A stretch of DNA of 10,402 nucleotides, from positions 1-10,402 of the forward strand of contig CAIPVD010000225.1 of the NCBI GenBank assembly GCA_903868375.1, given 5' to 3'. Below are positions 6,206 through 10,402 of this stretch, one piece after another (within the stretch, counting starts at the first letter, position 1; the number at the start of each line of letters is the position of its first letter). The notes under the pieces were generated by a model that was given only the letters and a program-made list of their open reading frames with translations, searched no databases and had not been told where the DNA came from. Made by a program: the position numbers and the translations under genes. The stretch comes from an uncultured delta proteobacterium. Its GTDB lineage: Bacteria > UBA10199 > GCA-002796325 > 1-14-0-20-49-13.

Positions 6206-6234
6206 CTTATATGTTGCTCTCACCGAAAGGTCAA
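6206..6234 (-). promoter_or_regulatory. Promoter of the initiator tRNA
   Basis: On the minus strand, TTGACC (6234-6229) and TATAAG (6211-6206) are separated by 17 bases, each matching the sigma70 consensus at 5 of 6 positions. The predicted start near 6199 is about seven bases before the mature tRNA 5' end. This is among the strongest housekeeping promoters in the window. Confidence 0.75.
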
Positions 6235-6303
6235 GGAATATATTAGATCGATCCGGATACTTCCCCATATGGAATAACGTCAGTAAATGCAAGAAATACT
6301 AGG

Positions 6304-6333
6304 TTGCCTTTTAGTGCGTGGCTGAAATAAACT
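6304..6333 (+). promoter_or_regulatory. Weak candidate promoter for the Thr-rich lipoprotein
   Basis: TTGCCT (6304-6309) and TAAACT (6328-6333) are 18 bases apart, each matching at 4 of 6 positions. A start near 6340 would leave a short leader carrying the GGGAGG at 6347-6352. Nothing better is visible between the tRNA promoter and the gene. Confidence 0.3.
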
Positions 6334-6356
6334 CTTCACTACAAACGGGAGGAAAT

Positions 6357-7169
6357 ATGAAAAATGCGTATCTATTAGTGGTTCTCATCGCAGCATCGGC
6401 AATAGCGTGCGGCGGAAGTTCCGGATCTTCCGGAGGATCGGCTGGAAGCGTTTCATCGAACACAGCTGCCGTTTCTGCAGCCGCAGTCGGCGGAGCTACT
6501 GTTGCTGGAAAAAGTGCCACGGCAAATGCAGGAACTGGCTCTGCCTCCACGAAGTCGCTCGGTTTTCAATATAGCTCATCGCCAATCAACCAGGTCATCG
6601 CAAATTTAGTAGCCGAACGACTTGGCGAAGAATTTACGCGCAACAATACCATCGGCAAAACCGTATCGGTAACTGGCACAAACGATCTTAACATTACGTT
6701 CGATAACGAAATTGTAAGTTTGGGAGGCGGGACTCTCACGCTAAACGGCACACTCACGTTTACGTTGAACCAAAGCAGCCAAACAGAGTTCACCTTCACT
6801 CCATCTGGCAGCTTAACTGTAGCCATCGCCAATGTAACTGAAACTGTCGTTATAGATGGAAATAATTTCACGGAAACGGTAACCGGAACGATCAATTTGG
6901 CGTTCAGCGGCATTTCGACGATAACCATCGTCAACAGACAGGCAACGGTAAACCTGAACATGAGCGTCACCGCAACCGGCAGCAACATCACGGCGACTGG
7001 AACGGTAGCAGGAACGGTCGACACGCTCAACATTACGGTAACCGTTACGGGTAGCAACGTTAAGACCGAAGACGATATCATCGCGACATGCAGCGGTTCG
7101 GCAACCGTCACGAGCGGAGCTTCGACGCAGACATGTACCCTAACTCCTAATTGCCTTGGCTGTCAGTAA
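6357..7169 (+). CDS. Thr-rich beta-repetitive lipoprotein of unknown function
   Basis: The ATG at 6357 follows GGGAGG (6347-6352) and opens MKNAYLLVVLIAASAIAC, a lipoprotein signal peptide with the lipidated cysteine at residue 18. An in-frame GTG at 6318 would put 13 extra residues before it and is rejected. Residues 19-33 are a Gly/Ser linker, then a low-complexity Ala/Ser/Thr region to about residue 65. A short helical segment (NQVIANLVAERLGEEFTR) is followed by about 170 residues of alternating Thr/hydrophobic strands, such as GTLTLNGTLTFTL, NFTETVTGTINLAF and VNLNMSVTATGSNITATGT. These look like the rungs of a beta-sheet sandwich or a beta-solenoid. Four cysteines cluster near the C-terminus, which reads CTLTPNCLGCQ, so a disulfide-closed end is possible. 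It is probably surface or periplasmic. The family is not recognised. Confidence 0.8.
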   Translation: MKNAYLLVVLIAASAIACGGSSGSSGGSAGSVSSNTAAVSAAAVGGATVAGKSATANAGTGSASTKSLGFQYSSSPINQVIANLVAERLGEEFTRNNTIGKTVSVTGTNDLNITFDNEIVSLGGGTLTLNGTLTFTLNQSSQTEFTFTPSGSLTVAIANVTETVVIDGNNFTETVTGTINLAFSGISTITIVNRQATVNLNMSVTATGSNITATGTVAGTVDTLNITVTVTGSNVKTEDDIIATCSGSATVTSGASTQTCTLTPNCLGCQ

Positions 7170-7235
7170 AGCCGTTCTATTTGCGAAAGGAACCGGCACG
7201 GTGGAATAACATCAAAAAAAAACCGCTTCAGCCAA

Positions 7236-7264
7236 TTGTTAACGGAACGCCATCGCTTTATCAT
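7236..7264 (+). promoter_or_regulatory. Sigma70-like promoter inside the gap, upstream of a candidate small RNA
   Basis: TTGTTA (7236-7241, 4 of 6) and TATCAT (7259-7264, 5 of 6) have an exact 17-base spacer. The start would be near 7271. No gene follows before the terminator at 7359-7392, so the product would be a short untranslated RNA. Confidence 0.5.
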
Positions 7265-7270
7265 GCACCA

Positions 7271-7392
7271 CGTTACAAAATTTAGCCTTCAAGCAAGCGG
7301 CCCGAACGATAGTACCAAATCAGTATCTCCCACTTGGCCGCTTTTGATCCCATGACAAGGGGCTCTACGTAAGTTGAGCCCCTTTCCTTTTT
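7271..7392 (+). ncRNA. Candidate small RNA (about 120 nt), no known family
   Basis: The stretch lies between a promoter (7236-7264) and an intrinsic terminator (7359-7392) and contains no open reading frame with a ribosome binding site. It has a long-range stem, AAGCGGCC (7295-7302) with GGCCGCTT (7336-7343), closing a 33-base loop, and then the terminator hairpin. Such a promoter-stem-terminator unit is typical of trans-acting small RNAs. I do not recognise 6S, SRP, tmRNA or RNase P signatures. It could instead be the 3' untranslated region of the lipoprotein mRNA, since no terminator is visible between 7169 and 7359. Confidence 0.4.
7359..7392 (+). terminator. Intrinsic terminator after the small-RNA candidate
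   Basis: GGGGCTCTAC (7359-7368) and GTTGAGCCCC (7373-7382) form a 10-base-pair stem with one T-T mismatch and a GTAA loop. They are followed by TTTCCTTTTT. It ends whatever is transcribed from 7236 or from the lipoprotein gene. Confidence 0.8.
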
Positions 7393-7436
7393 CGATGGCG
7401 GGTAGAATTATATCAACTAATGCAGGCTACAGGCAA

Positions 7437-7465
7437 TTGCTTTAGAGTTCCTTGCCACCTAGAAT
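7437..7465 (+). promoter_or_regulatory. Candidate promoter for the MDR oxidoreductase
   Basis: TTGCTT (7437-7442) and TAGAAT (7460-7465) are separated by 17 bases. The -10 matches at 5 of 6, the -35 at 3 of 6. A start near 7472 would leave a leader of about 23 bases containing AAAGG before the ATG at 7495. Confidence 0.45.
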
Positions 7466-7494
7466 CTCAGTCAAAAAAAAACAAAGGTTCATTT

Positions 7495-8436
7495 ATGACA
7501 AGGACAACGAAGGCAATCAGGATAGCTTCTTACGGCGGCCCAGAAGTCCTGAAATTGGAAGATGTGCCAAGGCCGGTACCTGGCAAGGGCGAGGTTTTGA
7601 TCCGAGTTCATGCGGCCGGAATTAATCCGCTCGACTGGAAGGTTCGCGAGGGGCATGCAAGGAGTTGGCTAGAACATAAGCTTCCGCTGATACCTGGATG
7701 GGACGTATCGGGCACGGTTGAAGCGTTAGGTGAAGAGGTTACCGGCTTTAAACGAGGCGACGCGGTATATGGACTAATAGATGTTACGCACGACGGGGCG
7801 TACGCCGAATATTGTGTGGCTAAAGCCAAAGATCTAGCCCGTAAGCCGGTTTCGTGCGATCATACAACTTCCGCTTCTATTCCCATTGCCTGCTTAAGCG
7901 CGTGGCAATCGCTATTCGATGTGGCATCTCTGTCCGAAGGGCAAACGGTACTGATCCACGCGGCGGCAGGCGGCGTGGGGCATTTTGCAGTGCAACTGGC
8001 AAAGTGGAAAGGTGCAAAAGTGATAGGCGTCTGTTCGAACAAAAACGCGAACTTCGTGAAAGAACTGGGTGCCGATCAAACGATCGACTACACTACTACG
8101 CGATTTGAAGATGCCGCAAAAAATGTCGATGTAGTGCTGGACACCCAAGGCGGTGAAACACAAGCTCGCTCTTGGAAGACGCTAAAGAAAGGCGGCATGC
8201 TCGTTTCAACTCTGGGAATATCTTCGCCACAGACGGCGGCAGATTACGGAGTTCGAGCCGAAGCATTTTTCGTTCATCCAGACAGCGAACAACTTACGCG
8301 TATCGCAACGCTTATCGATACCGGAAAATTAAAACCGGTGGTTAGCACGACGTTCCCGCTGAAAGACGCCGCCAAAGCACATGAGTTAAGCCAATCCGGA
8401 CATGTGCGTGGCAAGATAGTGCTTCGCATTATTTAA
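7495..8436 (+). CDS. NADPH-dependent oxidoreductase, quinone-oxidoreductase-like (MDR superfamily)
   Basis: The 313-residue product has the two-domain MDR fold. Residues 1-120 form the GroES-like substrate domain: MTRTTKAIRIASYGGPEVLK, then EVLIRVHAAGINPLDWKVREG, PLIPGWDVSGTVEALG and the RGDAVYG loop. Residues 125-260 are the Rossmann domain with the nucleotide loop AAGGVGHFAVQLAK (157-170), the quinone oxidoreductase pattern. The conserved cysteines and histidines of zinc alcohol dehydrogenases are absent, so this is the zinc-independent QOR branch. The SNK at 181-183, after the second strand, sits where NADPH 2'-phosphate ligands lie, which favours NADPH. Length is normal for the family. 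The substrate (quinone, enone or other activated alkene) cannot be told. I chose ATG 7495, with AAAGG 8 bases upstream, over an in-frame ATG at 7420 that would add 25 non-family residues. It is monocistronic, with promoter 7437-7465 and terminator 8466-8514. Confidence 0.9.
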   Translation: MTRTTKAIRIASYGGPEVLKLEDVPRPVPGKGEVLIRVHAAGINPLDWKVREGHARSWLEHKLPLIPGWDVSGTVEALGEEVTGFKRGDAVYGLIDVTHDGAYAEYCVAKAKDLARKPVSCDHTTSASIPIACLSAWQSLFDVASLSEGQTVLIHAAAGGVGHFAVQLAKWKGAKVIGVCSNKNANFVKELGADQTIDYTTTRFEDAAKNVDVVLDTQGGETQARSWKTLKKGGMLVSTLGISSPQTAADYGVRAEAFFVHPDSEQLTRIATLIDTGKLKPVVSTTFPLKDAAKAHELSQSGHVRGKIVLRII

Positions 8437-8465
8437 TTCGTTGGACGCATTGGCTGTAGCGTCCG

Positions 8466-8514
8466 AAGGGGAGCTGGCAACAAGATGCCCCGTCAAGCTC
8501 CCCTTTCTTTTTTT
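8466..8514 (+). terminator. Intrinsic terminator of the oxidoreductase gene
   Basis: AAGGGGAGCT (8466-8475) pairs perfectly with AGCTCCCCTT (8496-8505). Inside the loop is a smaller stem, GGCA with TGCC, and a run of seven T (8508-8514) follows. A separate hairpin, GGACGC/GCGTCC (8443-8448 with 8459-8464), lies just upstream. The last T is also the first base of the stop anticodon (TGA on the minus strand) of the convergent ACT gene. Confidence 0.9.
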
Positions 8515-8906
8515 CATCGTATCGAAGCCATGCCGCTACTTACTTTCAAGGGCATTATTATCACGGCATGCTCACCGCCGGTAGCTGATGCACACCAATA
8601 ATCATCGGACGTATTGGCGGTCCCGGCAAATACCGCGGCTTCCGGAGGAATGGAATGCGGCGAAACTTCGGAGATAACGACATCTTTTTCGATCGAGTCG
8701 AAACCCGCTTTGGAAAGGACGTCTCTCGCCTTTTTATTATTGTCCGTTATGAAACGGAAATGCGCCGCATCGTCCGTGGCGTAAGCGCACATTGCGCTAA
8801 TGTTCACGCCCGCTCCCGAAACGATCATCGTAACCTGCGACAACACACCGATCCTATCGGCCGTTGTTACGCAGATCTCCTTCCCTACTTTCGTATTGGT
8901 CTTCAT
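8514..8906 (-). CDS. ACT-domain protein with a shortened second half
   Basis: The ATG at 8906 follows a near-ideal AAGGAGGTGA (8913-8922) at a 6-base spacing, so it should be well translated. The product is 130 residues with no signal peptide. Residues 8-68 are a complete ACT regulatory domain: ICVTTADRIGVLSQVTMIVS, GAGVNISAMCAYATD, and the helix NNKKARDVLSKAGF. ACT domains bind amino acids or other small ligands, usually as dimers, and the nearest relatives I recall are stand-alone tandem-ACT proteins. Here the second repeat starts (KDVVISEVS, residues 74-82) but the expected helix is replaced by PHSIPPEAAVFAGTANTSDD. The end, YWCASATGGEHAVIIMPLK (103-121), again looks like the last ACT strand region. 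So the second unit looks eroded. There is no enzyme domain attached, and the ligand is unknown. Confidence 0.8.
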   Translation of the reverse strand: MKTNTKVGKEICVTTADRIGVLSQVTMIVSGAGVNISAMCAYATDDAAHFRFITDNNKKARDVLSKAGFDSIEKDVVISEVSPHSIPPEAAVFAGTANTSDDYWCASATGGEHAVIIMPLKVSSGMASIR

Positions 8907-8936
8907 AAATACTCACCTCCTTTTTTATCTGAATTC

Positions 8937-8964
8937 ATTGTAGCGCATTGGAACAAAATTCCAA
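8937..8964 (-). promoter_or_regulatory. Promoter of the ACT gene with an operator-like palindrome
   Basis: On the minus strand, TTGGAA (8964-8959) and TACAAT (8942-8937) are 16 bases apart, matching 4 of 6 and 5 of 6. The -35 is one arm of a perfect palindrome, TTGGAA-caaaa-TTCCAA (8948-8964), 6-base arms with a 5-base spacer, so a repressor bound there would block RNA polymerase. The regulator is not identified. Confidence 0.5.
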
Positions 8965-9061
8965 CGTTAAAGCCGATGCGGCCCGCCAATTGTGGAAGTT
9001 CGTCAAACAAAAGTAGAATCTGCCAATGAGATATTAATGAAATATGTATGACAATGCTGCC

Positions 9062-9146
9062 ATGAAAAAAATAATCGCAATGTCTGTACTTTTACAAAGG
9101 CCACCTTACGGAAAAATTCGGCATCGGTGCTAGATTTTATTTTTAA
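9062..9146 (+). pseudogene. Possible relic of a small outer-membrane protein gene
   Basis: Two gene-like ends lie 50 bases apart in different frames. The 5' end (ATG 9062) reads MKKIIAMSVLL, like the start of a Sec signal peptide. The 3' end (9099-9146) reads GHLTEKFGIGARFYF then TAA, the kind of last strand and terminal aromatic seen in outer-membrane barrels. Between them nearly all of a normal barrel is missing and the frame changes, as expected from a deletion. A weak promoter-like pair (TTGTGG 8990-8995, TAGAAT 9014-9019, 18-base spacer) lies upstream. There is no Shine-Dalgarno for the ATG. Short matches like these can arise by chance, so this is a hypothesis. Confidence 0.35.
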
Positions 9147-9171
9147 AAACATTCTCGAAACAGAGGTGAAT

Positions 9172-9321
9172 ATGCCAGCAAAAAGCAAAGCTCAATTTAG
9201 GTTAATGCAGGCTATTGCGCATAAAGAGGTAAAAGTTAAAGGATTATCGCCGGAAAAAGCTAAGGAATATATATCCGGTCAATCGCCCAGAAAATTACCA
9301 GAAAGAGTCAAAAAGAAATAA
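9172..9321 (+). CDS. Small basic phage-type protein (49 residues), function unknown
   Basis: The ATG at 9172 has AGAGGTGA (9162-9169) just upstream, which decides this start over an in-frame ATG at 9127. The product opens MPAKSKAQFRLMQAIAH and continues with KGLSPEKAKEYISGQSPRKLPERVKKK. It is strongly basic with two predicted helices. The 'MPxKSKAQxRxM ... GLSxEKAKEF--G---K-LPE' pattern recurs in small proteins from phages and many bacterial genomes, similar in style to DUF3008, as I remember. A nucleic-acid-binding or structural role would fit the charge, but no function is established. It has no phage neighbours here. The gap after it (9322-9431) holds only a poor A/T-rich hairpin (AAACAAGCTTTTTT, 9326-9339) and the next gene's promoter. 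Confidence 0.75.
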   Translation: MPAKSKAQFRLMQAIAHKEVKVKGLSPEKAKEYISGQSPRKLPERVKKK

Positions 9322-9380
9322 GAAAAACAAGCTTTTTTATGGACTACATTTTAATTTCACGTCCGGACAAGACAGTTTAC

Positions 9381-9410
9381 TTGACAAAACACACGAAATA
9401 AATCTATGCA
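9381..9410 (+). promoter_or_regulatory. Candidate promoter for the OmpW/OmpX-like gene
   Basis: A perfect -35 TTGACA (9381-9386) is followed, after 18 bases, by TATGCA (9405-9410, 3 of 6). The predicted start is near 9417, which would put the AAAGGAGG (9417-9424) at the very 5' end of the mRNA. That is awkward, so the -35 is convincing but the -10 assignment is not. Confidence 0.4.
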
Positions 9411-9431
9411 CATTGTAAAGGAGGAATGATC

Positions 9432-10175
9432 ATGAAAAGAACAGTATGTTTTTTGGTATTCGCAATTGCGATGTTAACATTTGCGAGCGTGTCTATGGCG
9501 AAGGCGGCTTATTTCCCAGATGAGGGCTGGCACAAGGGGGCGTACATTGCAGCGAATGTCGGCATGATGCAGACTTCTAACGCTAAGCATTCCATAACTG
9601 GTCAAAAGTTCGATGGAACTTTCGCCCCTGCTTTCGGGCTCACGGTAGGGTGGGATATCGCCGATTGGATAGGCCCAATGTTGCAGCTTAACTATGCAAC
9701 AACGACGTCGAATGTTGGTGATCCAAATAATACGGCGGCCAACGTAACTTACGGCGCCAATACGTTTCCTCCAGGAACGTTCCCGGTACAGAACGCAAGA
9801 GAACATGTGGCCGATGTATCGATTTTCGCCCGCGCCACGCTCCCCTACTTTCTGCATGCCAACTGGCAGCCGAATAGCGTAAAGATAATTCCTTACGCAA
9901 AATTAGGTGGCACCGGCCATGGACTTTATGTGAACGCTTCGGCAGTTGGCAACAAGATAGGCGCGTTCGGCGGAGGCCCGGCCTTTGGACTTGGATGCGA
10001 ATTTTATATCTGGAAGGGCATATTCCTTGCGGTGGATACCACGGAAAGCCTGATAATCCAGAAGGCGTACTATAAGAATATCACCACCACCGCTGGAGCC
10101 GCCAATCTTAAATTGACCGACGGCGGATTACATACACAGTTCCTGCTCTCCGGATTGTTCGGCTGGCACTTTTAG
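9432..10175 (+). CDS. Outer-membrane beta-barrel protein, OmpW/OmpX-like
   Basis: AAAGGAGG (9417-9424) ends 7 bases before ATG 9432, which favours this start over the ATG at 9426, which would touch the Shine-Dalgarno. The product is 247 residues. A Sec signal peptide ends near residue 25 (MAKA then AYFPDEGW). The mature protein has short amphipathic strands, among them GAYIAANVGMMQTS, FAPAFGLTVGWDIADWIGPM and IPYAKLGGTGHGLYV, and the last strand ends FLLSGLFGWHF with the terminal Phe of a BAM substrate. The size and the repeated Gly/aromatic strand pattern fit the eight-stranded OMP-barrel families such as OmpW or PF13505-type proteins. Loops near residues 88-105 and 215-225 are Thr/Asn-rich. 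These families range from small-molecule uptake to virulence roles, and nothing here decides between them. It is monocistronic, with a terminator at 10198-10229. Confidence 0.8.
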   Translation: MKRTVCFLVFAIAMLTFASVSMAKAAYFPDEGWHKGAYIAANVGMMQTSNAKHSITGQKFDGTFAPAFGLTVGWDIADWIGPMLQLNYATTTSNVGDPNNTAANVTYGANTFPPGTFPVQNAREHVADVSIFARATLPYFLHANWQPNSVKIIPYAKLGGTGHGLYVNASAVGNKIGAFGGGPAFGLGCEFYIWKGIFLAVDTTESLIIQKAYYKNITTTAGAANLKLTDGGLHTQFLLSGLFGWHF

Positions 10176-10197
10176 AATTTGATCTTTTACGAAATTT

Positions 10198-10229
10198 AAA
10201 AGCCCCTGAACTTTTCAGGGGCTTTTTTT
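10198..10229 (+). terminator. Intrinsic terminator after the OmpW/OmpX-like gene
   Basis: AAAAGCCCCTGAA (10198-10210) pairs perfectly with TTCAGGGGCTTTT (10214-10226) around a CTT loop, followed by further T. It is a 13-base-pair stem and one of the strongest terminators in the window. On the other strand the stem is followed by TTTT, so it may also work weakly for transcripts coming from the right. Confidence 0.9.
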
Positions 10230-10402
10230 ATTGCCAAAATCTTTCTACGATGAAAGTATCTTCACCATCTTTTAAAGGCAACGGTGGTATGGGCGTGGGT
10301 GGCCGTCAACTGCTCGCCACGCTGATTTTGTATTAAGATAAAACGTAATTGAGCATGAGTTGTCTCCCTCGGCTCGGAACTCGCCATTCGCTGCTTGCAG
10401 AA
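10230..10402. other. Right-edge stretch without a supported gene
   Basis: I see no gene I can support here. Two short open frames exist. A plus-strand frame at 10250-10336 encodes 28 residues starting MKVSSPSFKGNGGMGVGGR, without a ribosome binding site. A minus-strand frame is open from the right edge to a TGA at 10264-10262 (46 residues visible). The right half is richer in G/C than the flanks and may belong to a feature that continues outside the window. Confidence 0.4.

Noticed and set aside
6068..6277. Plus-strand open frame of 69 residues containing LDLNQRPPGYEPGKLPG
   Set aside because: This is the well-known artefact of translating the antisense of a tRNA gene; it covers tRNA-fMet at 6119-6192 and its terminator, and has no ribosome binding site.
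6566..7111. Minus-strand open frame of 181 residues opposite the Thr-rich lipoprotein
   Set aside because: Its Val/Leu-rich composition is the mirror of the repetitive Thr/Asn codons on the other strand, and there is no ribosome binding site.

Overview
The window looks like an ordinary chromosomal stretch of a Gram-negative bacterium with moderate GC. The evidence is three predicted outer-membrane beta-barrel proteins with Sec signal peptides and aromatic C-termini, two lipoproteins, strong GGAGG-type ribosome binding sites, sigma70-like promoters and one textbook sigma54 (RpoN) promoter. The mix of FadL/PorV-like barrels, a tandem-ACT-type protein and small conserved proteins fits a deltaproteobacterial-type lineage (Bdellovibrionota, Myxococcota or a related candidate group). 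That placement is an impression, not a demonstration. No transposase, integrase, CRISPR array or toxin-antitoxin pair was seen.

Layout, left to right. (1) 2-799 (+) is the 3' part of a protein of unknown function, facing a 55-residue conserved small protein at 801-968 (-). (2) 1098-2471 (+) is a FadL/OMPP1-type barrel; its stop codon overlaps the stop of 2468-3607 (-), a PorV/UPF0164-like barrel in an operon behind a TPR lipoprotein (3616-4422, -). (3) The 211-bp gap 4423-4633 is a divergent control region. Leftward is a sigma70-like promoter that would give the TPR lipoprotein mRNA an almost leaderless start. Rightward is a near-perfect sigma54 promoter with an upstream inverted repeat, driving a 166-residue protein with a nine-cysteine tail (4634-5134). 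(4) 5144-6037 (-) is a two-gene unit: a DUF457/YdjM-like membrane protein behind a small exported YbjQ/RcsF-like protein. (5) 6119-6192 (-) is an initiator tRNA-fMet with its own promoter and terminator and no encoded CCA end. (6) 6357-7169 (+) is a Thr-rich beta-repetitive lipoprotein. It is followed by a 325-bp gap holding a promoter, a long hairpin and an intrinsic terminator, together a candidate ~120-nt small RNA. (7) 7495-8436 (+) is an NADPH-dependent quinone-oxidoreductase-like MDR enzyme, ending in a terminator that abuts the convergent ACT-domain gene 8514-8906 (-), which has a palindromic operator-like site in its promoter. (8) 9062-9146 is a possible relic of a small outer-membrane protein gene, just ahead of a 49-residue phage-type basic protein (9172-9321). 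(9) 9432-10175 (+) is an OmpW/OmpX-like barrel closed by a strong terminator. The last 170 bases hold no gene I can support.

The genes do not form one pathway. The common theme is cell-envelope biology: three barrels, two lipoproteins, one small exported protein and one inner-membrane protein. The most unusual item is the sigma54-controlled cysteine-rich protein and its divergent control region; next are the candidate small RNA and the barrel-gene relic. All motif calls were made by eye, and no database search was run.
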